A DNA stretch of 64,000 bases from Gymnothorax reevesii (GCA_029721435.1 CM056573.1:150185947-150249946); one strand, 5' to 3'; counted from the stretch's first letter, positions 12,371 through 35,529 are shown. The notes: generated by a model not told the origin, from the letters alone. Program-made: numbers and translations.

Positions 12371-13957
12371 GAGTGTTTATGCCCGTATATGCATGCCGCA
12401 TCAGTCTGTGTGTCTCCCAGCCTATGAGTGTGTGAGGTGTTGTATTCCCTGGGCTGCTAGTTATAATGTTTCTGGGGGTGATGGGGGGAACTTGAAAGCC
12501 CTGTGCTGCCCAAATCAAAACTAACAAGGAAATGATGGGGCCTCCTTTATCTCCTCTCTGGCCTGGGGGGGATGAGGGAGTCGGGGGGGCAAAGAGGGAG
12601 ACAGAGGAAAGGGAGGGGCGCAGCCCAGCTTCCTCTTTGATTTGTAAAAAATGCATTACCTCCGAAATCAAACAGAAAATTACTGAGTGGGTGCAGAAGA
12701 CTCGGAGAGGGAGAGGGAGTGTGGAGGACGGGATCGGTGAGCAATAGAGGGATGGGTAGATGCATCCATACAGGAACTGGGGCGATGGATTCTCGCCACG
12801 CATATAGATCTCACACAAGCCTCTGGAGTGTGGAAAGGGAGTGAGAGAGAGAGATGCAGCCTTCCAAATGGATGTTGTGAAAGAGCTCTTTATGGTATTC
12901 ACAAACAAATAGTGCAACAATGCAATTATTCCAGCGCCGTTATGAGACACTCAGCGCGAAAAAATATGCCCAGACAGGATGAGGGAACGAGAGGCCGTAA
13001 GTTGAATAGGTGCACCGCGTGGCTCGCAGTCTCAGACACCCACGTAGACACGCAGACGTATTCGCGTCGACTTCGTAAAGAGAACTCTGGGACCTTTTTC
13101 TCTTGAAGATCCATGGCTATGCTTTATACTTGGCATTAACTATGCATATCTCATTAGAATTCAAATGAACTGAAAGTTTTATCAAAAGTGTTTTGAAACA
13201 AACCTTGGGGAGTCCTTCGCGCTTAGTCGGACTCACAGAGCACATGCTGAGCAAATGGCCTACACACAGCTGATTTAGACTTCAAAAAGCTCAATGCTGC
13301 CGACCAAACTCTCCCTACGTTTCTTGGGGAGCAAACCTGAGCAACTCCCCAGGTATATGATTCACCTAGTGTGGTTAAAAAGGCAAACCGTGTTTGAAAT
13401 TTAAGACCTCAGTTTCCTTTCCTGAGTTTTTTGGTTGCTTTGTATCTTGCGAGCTGCTTGTGGTGTGACAAATCAGGATAAATGTAGAAAGCGCTGTGTC
13501 AGGTGAATGCATCAGATCTCTGCGTGATGTTTACCATATGCTACGACATAAATAAACCATTTCACACTGCGAAATTTAGAAAGGGGAGGAACGCATTGCA
13601 AGTAAAATGGTTTCAGGGATCTGGCACCCTGGTTTCTATGTTAAGCATGGGACCTTTCTTTCTTCCCATAAAATAAGGTTATGTGAGGAGTCTAGCTCCA
13701 GATTTTGACTGGCTTTGACTCAATATTTTTAAAACTGTCCCCAAATATATTCACTGAAAGTTGTGAAGCTTTTCTCATAACACGGTGTGATAATGGATTT
13801 GTCGACAGTGTGGTTCTGACCTGCATGCTTCTTATTTAGTGCGGAATCGTTGATCACACAGTCACACAGTCTGCCAAGAAGAAGAAAGGGAATGATTAAT
13901 TCATTTCACTTGAGTTAATTGTTATTCTGCGTATTTTTTCAAGGTGTGAGAGAGAAA

Positions 13958-14333
13958 GCTAACACAAACACCTCCTCTTCGAGAGAGGGAGAGTGGAAGA
14001 GACTGAGTGAGGAGCGAAGCAGGCGAGGAGATGGGAAATAAGATCGAAATGATGAAAAGAGGTACAGGTCGGAAAAGAGGATCGGAGCTGGAGGTAGAAT
14101 AGAGAGATGAAGAAGTGACTGAAGAGGGAGAAGGAGAGAGAGGAGCGAGAGAGAGGGAGAGAGGGATGGGGAGGGATAGAGATACAGTCCAAAGACTAAA
14201 AGAGGGAGAGAAATGCCTGGAGTTAGCAATAATAATTTATACAAACACACCTTAATAATTCACATTCCATTTCAATGCTGGAGGGAAAATCCAAAATTCA
14301 CAGAGCATAATTAAATATGAGGAGGGAGAGAGC

Positions 14334-14365
<32 letters not shown>

Positions 14366-14390
14366 AAAAAAGAGCTTAAGTAAAAGAGAG
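13958..14390. repeat. GA-rich low-complexity tract with pure (GA)n
   Basis: Purine-rich plus strand with a run of GAGAGA at about 14342-14364 and long GAGGGAGA blocks before it. Open frames on the minus strand are S/L/P-rich repeat translations. Confidence 0.85.
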
Positions 14391-15547
14391 AGTGGGACTA
14401 ACATCAGAAAATGGGTGTACAGCCCAGTTTTTCCTCAGTTTTTTATTTTGTGATAGAGCACCTCTTTATAGGATACCATTTATATTCGTATTGGAATGTA
14501 TAACATATATTCCATGTGTCTTGAATGATCCAAATCATTGCTTGTATTGCACCATTAATATATCATTATCGTTATTCATCAGAAATTTTCACAAAACTAC
14601 TCAATTTCATTTTGCATCTGCAATGGAATGCATCTGCGTCTGCACTAATCTGCACTGGAATGAACAGGGGAAAAATTCTTAAAATTAATTGATTTACCTG
14701 CATTTGTATAACTTTACGACTTCTCTTATGGAAATTCTAACTGTTGATGGTAATTGTTTCTTTTAATGAAAATGATTGTCTCTGCACCGTTGTTCTGCCC
14801 AAAATGTTACTTCCTCTTCTGCTCAAACCTCACTATGCTTTTTTTGTTTGTCGTTTGTAATGCTGGTGGTACCTGTTTCTTGTTTTATACTTTATATTTA
14901 TGGTTTCATTTTTTTTTATGATTCACTTAACACCCAAGAGGTTTGCCTCTTGCAAGACTGTCCTTGTAAATTATCTCTGTAAAGAATTTGTTTTAAGTAA
15001 CTAGCATGGTAAAATAAAAGTTATATAACATAATTGAAAATATAACCAATGCTTGATTTTTTTTTTTTTGTATTTTTGAGACACTTTTGTGATATTTTTA
15101 TCAATACGTGAATCATACATCTTCAAAATCAAACTCTAAATATATTCTGTGACCTGGGCTAATCATGTGCGCCACATACTACTCTGGTCCAGTTCATGGA
15201 GCTACTATCGAGTAATCAAGTGTGTAGCAGATCTGGAAATTAAATAGACCGCTGAGATGGTGGAAATGTTTTACGTTCATATACAGGGTGTATATCACAC
15301 AGTAGAATATTATGGATCATTATAAATAATTTGACCACATCAATCACCTGTATCAGGTAAAGTTTGATCCAAAGACTGTAAATTTAGATGGCTGTAATTT
15401 TTTTATTACCTGAACGATGGGTTAAATTATATATTTTGAAATGAAGATTTGATTTTTTGCCATTTTTTTCTTGAATTGCCATTGCAGATTTGATTTATTA
15501 ATGCAAGACTCTGCCTCTCTCTTCATTCCTCCAGGCGTGGTGAAGGC

Positions 15548-24451
<8,904 letters not shown>

Positions 24452-26630
24452 TAAATAAACTCTCTGGTTAACTACACCTGTCCTCTGCCCCCCCCCCCAC
24501 CCCCACCCCCCCTCTGTTTCTCCCTCTTGCTTTTTATTTTCATCGTGCTCTTTTAATGCGCATTTGGACATTTGATATTTGGTTTTCAAGCTCTCCTTAG
24601 TTCCTCTCTATTTTCCTCCTTCCAGAACTTTCCACAAATCCCTCTGTGGGTCACTTTTTGTCTCTTTCTTTTCCAGTTCACCTCACCACATCACTCTCCC
24701 TTGCTCCCAGTCTCCTGCACCTGACCTTCTCTCCTCTTTCGCTTGAACTCATGACACTCACACTGACATACCACCTCAGTCCAGCAGATCTGTGGGGGTA
24801 TCATCTTTTTGCGGAAGGTTCCAGCTCCTTGGGCCCAAGGCTATTGTGTTGACTGTGACTATCTCTTGCCTACTCCCCTCTATCAGGCAACTCCTGCACA
24901 CAACCCTCCCCAAGATGCTAATGTCAGAAAGGAGCATTGGAACAAGTGCCAAAATGTTGCGGTTACACAACAGTGCTTACTGTTTTATTTTATTATTAAG
25001 TTTTAGGGTATATCATGCCAGAAAATCTACACTGTGCAATATTGTACTGTGCAATAATTTTGAATGATTCGTGTTGTGTTGCTGACGATACTGTACTATT
25101 CTACCTTGTGCTCCGCTTTACTGTGTTTGCACTGAGCTACACTGCACTAAACTGTGAAACTCTGCAGTGAGCTGAGCTATGCCAATTACAGCGTAAAATG
25201 CCATGTTGTGCTCCGTTACATCACACCGAGCACTGCACCACTTTATTTCAAACTTTACTGTGAAAAGAAAATGCTGAACTGGCAACAAGAAAATCTGATT
25301 TAATTTTCCTACGATGTTACAGATTACAAAATACACTCCAGGACCTGGCCCTCAGTTTAGGCTGCAGTCAGTGTGGCAGTTTGTGCATGGTTGCAGTCTA
25401 TGAAATATTTTCAGATATTGCCATCTAGTGGACAATTGGCATTCATATGAGCGCAAGCAAGCAATTTGGAAGGAAAAATTTATGGTTGCACAGAACTCTG
25501 TACATGTTTATTTGGAGTTAACCTTCAGGTTGTTTACTCTATGTTATTTGCTGTGCATTAATTTGTGTGTCACTCTCTCTGTGTATGAATTTGTGGAAAA
25601 AAAAATACAGCCTTGTTTAATCCTATCTCCAGCCACTTCTGATGATTTCATGAAGAGAGAGAAAAAGTGAGTGAGCGAGATCGAGAGGGTGCAAGAAAAC
25701 TAACAGATTTTATGTCTGTATTTCAATGTAGATATTTTATTATTGTGTACATTTGAATATTACCATTATTCTGAGAGATAGCTGTATTGGTGTGATTTCA
25801 GTCAGTATTTTGAATCAAATATTTGAAAATAGATTATTATAAGTGTGTTTTAAAGTTATCCATGGCAAAAGCAAAGCTTTCAGAAGATGAATTTCTGAAG
25901 AAGACAGAGTTTGAACAGGGAATCGATAAATTTTTATCACAATATCCCCATTATTTTTTTTATTTTTAATGCAAATAGAAATTTCCCCAAAGGGTTTGAA
26001 CATGCAGTCTGTCTTTAAAAACATGGTGTTCTCTCAGTGTAACTGTACAATAATTTGTTTGAGGTGAATATTGGTCCTTGCACTTTTTTTGAAAATCTGT
26101 TTATTCTTTCAGCCCTTTATTTTTACCATGGCAACAGGCAGATAGAACAAAAGTAGTAATTGAACTACCTGTATAAAAGAACAGCACTAAGTGCAGTAAA
26201 CACTGTTAACACTGCACTTGCATACAAATATTCAAATCAAGTAGGGTACCACTGCAGTTCAGTTCAACACAATGAAGCATTGTGTGCAGATAACATGGCT
26301 ACATATTTTCAACTAGTTACTGTAAAGGTAATGTTAAGATTTATGAACATTACATGGAATTTATTTCCATGGAAAAATGGAGAAAAACTGACTCCCGCCC
26401 AATAAGACACTTGTACATTCATCTCTCCCTCTCCCTTCCCTGTTCTCCTCTGTATAATATTCTAAGAGTGCTGTAAATAAAATTCTCCTCTCTTCTGTGT
26501 GTACAAATCAAGACTTTGCCATGCAGTGAGATTATCAGTCATTTTCTTTGTTCAATTGTGAAGAGGAGAAAAAAAAAAGAAAATATTCATACCTTCAAAA
26601 GCAATAAACATTATTCTGAGGTTTAGGAGA
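24452..26630 (+). other. erfl: erfl 3' untranslated region and poly(A) signals
   Basis: Sequence after the stop with no further coding exon. AATAAA hexamers occur just after the stop (about 24454), at 26476-26481 and at 26603-26608. The distal pair would give a 3' UTR of about 2.0-2.2 kb, and which is used cannot be told. A C-run of 10 or so bases lies at 24489-24508. Confidence 0.45.
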
Positions 26631-26647
26631 TGTTGTGTTTGGTTCAT

Positions 26648-26830
26648 GAGCGCTTGTGTGGGTGGGTGGGTGCACGCATGCGTGTGGGTGTGTGCATGTG
26701 GGTGTGCGCACATGTGTGTATGTGTGTGTGTGTCTCTTTGCCTGTATGTATGTCAGTGTAGAATTAGTGTAAATGTGTCTGGATATGTCCATGTCTGTAC
26801 CAGAAGGTGTTTGTGTGTCTCCCTCACTCT
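26648..26830. repeat. TG-rich tract
   Basis: Degenerate GTGTG and GTGGGTG repeats just past the probable 3' end of erfl. No gene. Confidence 0.8.
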
Positions 26831-28674
26831 GTATGCAGCCATGAGTGAGTTAGACTTTCCCTGAACTATGATGTCATGACATACAGCCTTGAACTGCTTG
26901 TTGATAAGTAAGCATTCTGTGGTGTCACCCTTCTGGAAGGTGGAGTTGCCTTCTCTTCTTCTCTGTATAATTATTTTTTATCTTCCTCCCACCAAGTAGT
27001 TGTCTCTCTTGCTTACATCTATCACACTCTCCCACACTCACTGTGGCTGCTCACAGATGGCCTCTATCAATGATGATTAGCTCCTGTTTTACCCTCTAAC
27101 TGAAATGACTCTTTGATTTTAAAATCTGAAAGAATTTCATTATATTTTCATTTGTTATCAGTTCATAATATGTTAAAAAAAAAAAAAAAACCTCTCTTTC
27201 AAGTTCACAAAGCAGAATTTGTATCTTCAATGAGGAACTGCTTTGCTCCAGTTTAACTTGGAAACTGATCAGTTCTTTCAATTACATTTCAAAAATAGAT
27301 GTATTTTCTTTTTGGTTGATGACTGGCTAATTCTCTCTATTGAGTTTGCAATTTTTAGTCCGCTTGTCAGTCATGCAAAATGTACAGTTGTTGTACTTAA
27401 ATACCACATGGGGAAGCCCATGCTCAGCTATTCAGTCGTCAGCTACGCGAAACTAAAGCTCCTGAGTTTTATCTTCTCACAGATGTGGCAGAAAGCCATA
27501 ATCATCAGAGGAAATCTCATAGGAAACTATAGGTGAAATTCTGGGTGAGGATGATCTGGGGAAAAAATGATGGAGAATGTAAACTGATATAATGACCTCT
27601 GAGTGATCTTTGGTATTCAAGGCAGATTTGATTCAAACACTGAATTGACTCTACATGGTGTAATTTGAAGTTAATGACTATGGTGAATGAAGATCTGATA
27701 AAGCTGTCTAAATGTCCAGTGTGTCTAGCCGTGTTGTACAGTGATTCTTGATCTCAAGTTATGGAGTCTATGTAAAGAGCAAAAACTCCTCCATGGCCTG
27801 ATTTTTGCACAAACCACTCAAGACATGAAAGTGAACTTTGCCATATACTTTCACACCAGAAAAGAGTCGACAGGAAATAAGTTCTCAGTGTGAAGATCAA
27901 GGAGAAAGATATAGAATAGATACAAGCTTCCTGCACACAAAGCTGAAACAAAGAACATGAAAAAAGTGTGCGTGTGTGTGTGTGTGTCCGTGCATACGTG
28001 TGTCAATATGTCCATGTGGCAGTGCATCTGTATGAGTGCATATGTATGCATGTAAGTTTGATTTGCAATTTCTCAAATTTTTCTTTTGAATGCAATTTTT
28101 TTTTTTTTTTAACAATTGAAGTTCATAATGTATCATTGATAAACATTTACTGAATTATGGAAATAATCTGGAAAATAAAAAGCAAAAAATGATTTGCAGA
28201 CAGATATAAGTCATTGAAGGACAAAAAACTATATTCAAAGGAAGTTTTTTTTTTTTTTTTGATCAAATCATGGTTACACACATCGCAAGGGCCTGTATCT
28301 GTTATAGTATTAGGTTGCATCAGTGCGCATGGCATGATTAACTTGCGCATCTGCGATGACTTCATCAGAAAGATGGGTGTTAACTTTTGTGCAAATTATG
28401 TTGCAATCTAGATGTCATCTGTACCAGAGATGTCTGAGCATTTTCCAGGAAAAAAAAAACACCTAATGACCTTCTTCGTGGTATAGAAGTACATGGCTGA
28501 GTAGGCAGAGAGTGTGGGTGCTAGAATGACCTGCCTGCTGTCCTAATCTATCTCAGATTGAGAATATATAGCACATTATGCAGTGAAACATACAGCAACA
28601 CAAGGCCTGAACAACATTTCAGCTGAAGACCCATATGACAGAGGAATGGGAAAATTCATCCAAATATTGTCTTA

Positions 28675-30157
28675 CAGTGCTGATTTCCCCCATTCTCGGT
28701 TTATTCTATTTTTGTACATTAGTCACACATATATGTTGCAGATTACCTGACCTATTTTTACATTTGACTGAGATAACTCAAGTAACCACAAAATGAAGTT
28801 TTAAATGATGATTTTATTTATTGAAGGAATAAAGCTGTCCAACCCTACCTCACTTAATGTGAAAAACTAACTGTCCTCCAAGTTGAAAAATAAAACAACA
28901 AAAAAAAAAAAAATTATTGATGATGGGATTCAATTTCACCAGACACTCTCAGACATGATTACTATCAGCCCTATTAAATCAAAACAGTGATTCAAAAAAT
29001 AAAAAAGAGCAAATGTGAAACAAAGTCATTGATATCTATTAAGTTCGGAAATTGTTATGAAGCCATTTTAAGGCTCTGGGACTCCTGGAAATTGCAGTGA
29101 GAGCCATTATCTACATATGGAGAAAACTGGGGACAGAGCTGAACCTTCTCAGGAGTGGCTTGCCCACCAAAACTCCTCCAGAAGTGCAGACACAACTCAT
29201 CCAGGAGGCCATGATAGAATCCAGACAAACATTTTAAGAACTGAAGGCCTTACTTGCCACAATAGGAAAATGACTCAGGAAAAATGGCCTCCATAAGAGA
29301 GCGACAAGGCATAAACCACTGCAGACCAAAAAAGGACACAAATGCTCATCTCACATTTGCCAAAAAACATCTTGATGACACCTAAAACTATTGGGAAAAT
29401 ATTCTGTGGATTGATAAGTCAAAAGTGGGATTTCTTTAAAAGATATGGGTCTCATTACATCTGGTGTAAAGCTAACGCAGCATTCTGTAACATTGTACTG
29501 TGACGGTCTGGGGCTGCTTTACTGGTTATTGACCTGGGCGACTTGTCATAATTGATGGAACCATGAATTATCCTCTCTACCAGAAAATCCTGAAGGAACA
29601 TTTCTGGCCATAAGTTTGTCACCTAAAGTTCAAACACAGCTGGGTCATGCAGCTGGACAATGACTCAAAGCACATAAGCAAGTCCATCCCTGAATGGCTC
29701 AAAAGAAACAAAATGAAGGTTGCGGAGCGGCCCAATGACAGTCCTCACTCGAATGCAATTAAGGTGCTGTGGTATTTTAAACAGAGACTTCATGCTCAAA
29801 AACCATTAAATGAGGCTAAATTAAAACTACTCTGTGAAGAAGAATGGGCCAAATTCCTCCACAGTGATGTCAAAGAATCACTGTCAGTTGTCTCAGGGGT
29901 TTAATTGGCTTTTGGCAAAGGGTGGTACAACTGGTTAATGGATTCATGGGGCAATTTTAGTTCCACAAGGGCAATGTAGGTTTTAAATAACTTTTTACCC
30001 TCAGTCAATAAAATGATCATTTTAAAACTGTATTTTGTATTTATGCACATTGTCTTTGTCATATAAAAGATTTGTTGAATGATCTGAAACATTTAAATAT
30101 GACAGAAAAGAGAAAATAGTAAATCAGGAAGGGGGCAAATACTTTTTCACAGCACTG
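28675..30157 (+). mobile_element. Decayed Tc1 element, copy A (CAGTGCTGTGAAAAAG family)
   Basis: Flanked by TA on both sides (28673-28674, 30158-30159). The right end, on the minus strand, reads CAGTGCTGTGAAAAAGTATT. The left end is a mutated CAGTGCTGATTTCCCCC. The plus strand carries a Tc1 transposase broken by many stops and frameshifts. Readable pieces include VRAIIYIWRKLG (HTH region), NLLRSGLPTKT (GRPRK-type linker) and a late fragment around 29700-29900. Length 1483 bp fits an unbroken but old copy. Two more copies of this family lie at 37.6 and 39.1 kb. Confidence 0.85.
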
Positions 30158-30159
30158 TA

Positions 30160-30950
30160 TGTGCCCAAAGGCTTCATGATTGTCATTGAAAGACATGGTG
30201 ATACTACACTGTGGTTTACAGTTGACTTTGTCAACTTTCTGGACCCTCTTGCAGTCATAAAATTGTATAATTTCAATTAATAACTACATTGACATGTTAG
30301 CACATCAAATTATGTATTGTACTGCTTTGATTAATGTAGAGGATGAACTGACTTTAAAATTTTTTAAAATACTTATTTCAGTCCTGTTGTGTTTTATTTG
30401 CATTTCCATGATGTGCCTTTTTCTGGAATTGGGGTTGTATTGTTCTGTTTTTTTCATATATATTTGAGAATTACCTATTTATTTATGTTTACAATAAAAC
30501 ATGTAAACATACAAACATTTAAGAAATATGAACAAAAAAGTAAATTGTAAATTATGAGAAAGGGGGAGGGGCAATAAAGTCAATGACAGGTCAAGCAGAT
30601 GCAGAAGCAATTATTGCACAAATTACTTGTTCAATCTTTACTTCTATTTGGTTAGTCAATGTTTATTTCGTGTCATACATGTATGATGCATGTTTGTGAC
30701 TATAATAAAACAAAACTCAGACACTGAAATTCATATTTTATTTTGTTTAGCAGCTAGGATTTTTCTTTCAGTATGTGAAACCTGGCAAGCCTAAGTGGAA
30801 CCCTGATCACGAGAAGTGCAATATAGACAATGTGCAATACCACATATAAGTGCAAAAACCGCAGTGAAAGCATTTCGTTTTGAAAACTTAAAATTATATA
30901 TGTATTGAGAATATTTTTAAACATTAGAACACGGTGAGCTGCACCTCCAC
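30160..30950. other. AT-rich intergenic sequence
   Basis: No coding or repeat family recognised. The segment lies between the Tc1 copy A and the candidate arhgef1 promoter. Confidence 0.5.
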
Positions 30951-30979
30951 TGGGGTTCAGTCATAGTCGCCAAAAAGTA

Positions 30980-31545
30980 ATGAAGTCATTTCATTTCGTA
31001 AAGAAAAAGACGACAGTTATCGTTACATTAACACTCAATGAGGAGAGTCGCAGTGTAGCCGCTTTGAGAGATACTGTGGCCAATTTGGTTTGAGAGTGGG
31101 GAACAGATAGTGTGTAACACAGTGCGGAACTCATAGACGCCACATAGAAGCCAACTAGCTACTTTTGCAGATTTTTCCCCCCACCTTCAAGGGAAGTCAA
31201 ACAGGATGGGATAGGAAACGAGACAGAAAAAGGAAAAGTTACCTCTATATTTATGTAAGAAAAGGCTGCAGTTATTTATTTTTCCTACGGAAAAGACGAA
31301 TAGCATTGACCGTTTAATGCGCACTCCGACAACATTTGCACCAAATTACCTCGGAGCATATTTTGTCTCATGAATGCATGAGAGTGTCAGTGTTTTTGCG
31401 GAGAAAAAAAATAGCGCAAAGCGAATTTCTGCACTTGAAATTGTACTTCCGCGTACAATGTTTTTTCATACCAACGAACTGAAACTTTCGAACAGGAAAC
31501 ATTATTAGACGTCTGCCTGTTCATTTAGCGTATTTATTCAGGTAA
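30980..31545 (+). promoter_or_regulatory. Candidate arhgef1 promoter and non-coding exon 1
   Basis: A locally CpG-richer segment ends in TTTATTCAG followed by GTAAGT at 31542, a consensus splice donor. No ATG reading frame stays open to that donor, so the exon would be non-coding. The first recognised arhgef1 coding exon at 52403 starts with an acceptor and therefore needs an upstream exon. If this is it, intron 1 is about 20.9 kb. There is no direct evidence of transcription. Confidence 0.3.
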
Positions 31546-31883
31546 GTCGCTCGTCTAATTATTAAAAAATTGAGTCAGCAGCACATTGCTGGCATAGTTA
31601 CAATAAACAATCGCTTGAGGGCATTTGGGTCGCTGGTACAGATTCCGTTAGCTCGGCTCGTTTGCCATGCTAGCGTGCTCCAGTTCTGCAGTGTCGGAAT
31701 GCAGAGCCCGACCATGGTATCTTGGCTGGAAATTTAAGTGAAATATTTAACATGTTGGTGACTGAGGTTGGCATTCAATGTAATTGAATTTAAGTGTCCA
31801 CGCAAAATATTTAACCGTGAACGATAACAGCAAGCTAATCGGATAGCATTCGGCAACTTCATTGTCAGCTATATTGTAATTTA

Positions 31884-32048
31884 TTATTATTATTATTATT
31901 ATGTAAATTGCATACCGTGGCAGTGATACAATGTCATAAACGTTCTACTGCATGGTGAAATTAAGTTTGTTCCTGTTGATTTGAATTGGATGCTCACAGT
32001 GTCAATTTACTAATAATAATAATAATAATAATAATAGTAATAATAATG
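31884..32048. repeat. Two ATT/AAT microsatellites
   Basis: (ATT)n at about 31884-31902 and (AAT)n at about 32010-32048, of opposite polarity. Confidence 0.9.
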
Positions 32049-34259
32049 TTTCTATATTAATGGATTGTAAGTGTTGACCTGTACCATGCTAATGAGCAGC
32101 ACAGTGCTTTGTTTAAATGGCAAGCATGACTAAGTGATCTGCAATTACTTATAATATGAAGTTGTTCAAATGCCTCATAATCATTTTTGCTGCATATCAT
32201 TTGTAGCTACCTCTAATTTTTATTTTCAAATTAGTGTCTTGCCGTGAACGCAACAGAAATGGTTGGTTCGCGACATTGCGTGCTTGCCGTTGGCTTTGAG
32301 GTGTTGTATTGAAGTTGAACTCTACGAAGTTTACTTCAACTGGGCTGTCTGAGTCACGGGGTGAGAAAGCTAATCATCTGTTAGGAGACAGTTCGCGCCG
32401 CACTATCGACGCTCGGCCTTGTAGTTACTGGAAGTGTGCGATTGCGTGCGTGGCTGTAGGCTACTGTGCGACTGGGAAGAGGGTGTGTAATGTGCAGTAA
32501 TCCAGGCTTTGTTTGTATTTCCTTTGCTTTGATTACACGGAAACTTTTTGACTAACTCAGACGTGCTCCGTTATTCTTTGATTCTTACGAGTACCCCTTC
32601 TCGTAGTTTACACTCTGCCCGTCCATTTTTTGTTTTTACTCGTCTATTCACCTATCTCCGTATTTCTAATGTTCTGTAATGGTCTCCAGAGCCCTCAGCT
32701 TTGACTCGCCGTATTAGTCCTTAGCCTCCCCTTTATAAAAAACCATATTACATTCTTTTTCCAAAAGCCAACTTCAGTCGACACATGGGGCACTTAAATC
32801 TGACCGTGGAGACCTGTGCTACTTCAGGAATTTTCTTTTGTACTGCCCATTCAGGCTGATTCATGGTCCAGTGTCACAGACTGCCTCTAAATTCTGTGCT
32901 CTTGGGCGGCACAATATATCCAATTTAGATCAATTTTGAATGTTGGCGTAACACAATAACACATTATCAGGGTTGCAGTATTATATAGGTTTCAATTAAT
33001 TTCAGTTTCAGGACACTTTTGGAAATTTTTCTTCCGAAAAGCAGTTAACCTTAACAATCTTTATGATTTCAGTCAGATCTGTGTCTAGGATAGTTTGCAG
33101 GGCACCCTGAATGTAATGAAGATGGTGATTGCTTTCAGGCGGTTTGTTAATAGGTGTCTAATGAATGGAAGAGTGGCACATTTATTTTTGGCACAATCAT
33201 GGTCATTTTGAGCCATTGTGGATCAAGGTCTGTTATGGAGCTGTTTCCTGCCGGCTCAGGCCATGCTCAGAAACAAAATGGATGCTTTGGTGGCATTGGG
33301 ACAAGTATTGCACCACAGCATTTGTGGCACCATGGTGAGAAATTACATTCATACATTCAGAAGGTTACGGACGGAAGTTAATCGCAGAAACGTTGCAGCA
33401 TCCCTCTCCATATTAGTCAGCGGCAGCTTTATCAGAGGGGAATGAGTCCTTTTAGTTGTAGAAATATCGAAGGTGGTTAAACTTGAGACTTGTTGTCAGT
33501 TCCCCTCAATCTGCGCGTCCACCCAACCATACCACGCTTCTGCGTGTATGAGACTGTTGCACATCCTGCTGCTGTACAGAGTGCTGTGCAGCTCTGTCTG
33601 TGCATCGCCCATCCTCTTTGAGAGTGAATTGCATTCTGGGTTTGACTTCTCAAGTTTAGGCTTTCAGTTGGTCAGGCAAAGGAAACCGCAGAGCGACTTG
33701 TAGTTCGCTGCTCTCACCATTACAGAGTCCCAATATACAGCCCTTATCGAGGTGAGAAGTAGCAGTTCATTAATTGGGGAGATTATACTTCCAGGCGAGA
33801 GAAGGCAGGCGCTGCGGGGCTGGAGAAGGTCCAAGCACCAAGCAGACATAATATGCCCATAAGGCATTGCGGCGGAACATTGGTCTCAGGAGTGCTAGTG
33901 GGAGAGTAACGTAACTGCCTCTTTTAATGGACGGGACTGAGATTCTTCCGGACTCCATCTTGCCTTCTCGCTCCCAGATGATTGCTTCCCATTGAGTGAC
34001 ACGATTCTATGGTCCTCCCGTGCATTGAGCTCTTGTTGTTAAATCCCTGTAATACGGATGTAGACAGCGGGTCAATTGAGTTGAGGCGGAAGGTGTCAAT
34101 CAATTACACCGCGAGCCTAATCGCATCAGTACGTCGACATAACTGCCTGTCACGTGATGATGCAGTGGCCAGCGGAGAATGGAGAATCTGGAGTAAAGAC
34201 GCTGGCAAGATCCTAATTGCAAAACAGGAACTCATCAGTTATCGGAAGAGGTTATCTGC

Positions 34260-35065
34260 TTCTGGGTAGGATGTGCGTACCTGTGCAGATGTGTTTGTGT
34301 ATCTGTGTGTGTTTGCACATTTGTGTCTGCGTGCATGTTGGTTTGTGCATGCCTTTTCGTATGAGTTTGCATGTTTGTGCTTGCTCGTGTGTGCTTGTGC
34401 ATGTATGCGCTTGTGTACACTCCTTTATATGTGTGTGTTTCCATGCATGTGTGCAAGCAGCTGTGCACGGTTTTGTGTATGTGTGTGAGTTTACATTTAT
34501 ATGTGGTTGCTTGTTACCCTCGGTCCGACTTCAGGCCGAAGGGTATTGTCATCAGTTCGTCGTCTGTCTGTCTGTCTGTCCGTGTGTGCACCGTCAGGCC
34601 GAGGGTGTTCAAACGCGGGCGTTTTTGGTATATGTGCATGTGTTTCCCTGTGTGCGTGTGTTCAGGTGTGCATGTGGATATATGTTTGCACATTTGTGTG
34701 TGTGTGTGTGCGTGTGTGTGCGCATGCCTTGTAGTATTGGTGTAAATGTATGTGCTTGCTTGTGTGCGTTTGTATCCTCTCCTGTATATGTGCATGCTTC
34801 CGCATGAGCGTGTATGCTTGTTTACCTGCAGGTTTATGTATGTGTGTGGATTTGCATTTGTATGTGATTGCCCACATACGTGTACGCACGTGTTCACCTG
34901 TGTGTGTTCAGGTGTGCTTGCGTGTGCATGCCTGTAAGTGTGCGCGTGTTTGTGTTCTTGCATGTTTTTATGCATGTGTCTTTGTGCGTGCGCACTGGTG
35001 TGTGTGCTTGCGCATGCATGTGTGAGTTTGTGTGTGTGTGCGTGTGTCTCTGCTTCTGTCCTGCA
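34260..35065. repeat. Long degenerate TG-rich tract
   Basis: About 800 bases of imperfect TGTG/TGCATG repeats, interrupted at 34513-34625 by a CCCTCGG...GTCTGTCTGTCC repeat fragment. Open frames of up to 219 codons on both strands are repeat artefacts. Confidence 0.85.
34513..34625 (+). repeat. Hairpin-ended GTCC-run repeat, copy 1
   Basis: Starts with an imperfect hairpin (CCCTCGG..CCGAAGGG), then ATTGTCATC and (GTCT)n/(GTCC)n. The same order is seen at 59005. The element seems to be inserted into the TG tract. Confidence 0.45.
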
Positions 35066-35269
35066 GGCTGTAGGCAGCAGTGCGGGGCTCCCATCCCACT
35101 CCCACACACAGGTGTGATTTGAGAGACCAGCAAGCCTGAGATGCAGAGGGAAGGAAAGAGTTTCATTCCACAAGTCTGTATGGAAAATACTGGACTGGTC
35201 TCTACAGACAGCGCTTATGTCTGGAGAAAAGTTTGGAGGGAAAGAGTGCGCACGTGTGTGTGAGAGGGT

Positions 35270-35520
35270 GTGACAGAGCGAGGGTCTGTGAGAGAGTAAA
35301 GGTGTGTGTTAGAGTGTGTATGAGTAAGCGTGAGGGAGCGAGTAAATGACTGTGAGAGAGTGTGTGTCAATGAGAGAGTGTGTGAGTGAGAGGGTGTGTG
35401 AGAGAGGGTATTTGTGTGAGTGAGAGGGTGTTTTGTAGCGATGGTTGTGTATGAGAGCGAGTCTGTGAGAGAGAATGTGTGTGTATGACAGAGAGTGTGT
35501 GAGAGAGAAGGCAGAAGCAG
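35270..35520. repeat. GTGTGAGAGA low-complexity tract
   Basis: Repeats of GTGTGTGAGAGAG with variants. No gene. Confidence 0.85.
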
Positions 35521-35529
35521 GTGGGGAAA

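Noticed and set aside
12261..12950. 229-codon open frame on the minus strand
   Set aside because: Its C-terminal part is THTHTH from the TG microsatellite and the rest has no family resemblance. It shows no splice context or codon bias.
34217..35173. Several long open frames (up to 219 codons) on both strands
   Set aside because: All lie in the degenerate TG tract and are Cys/Val or His/Thr repeats.
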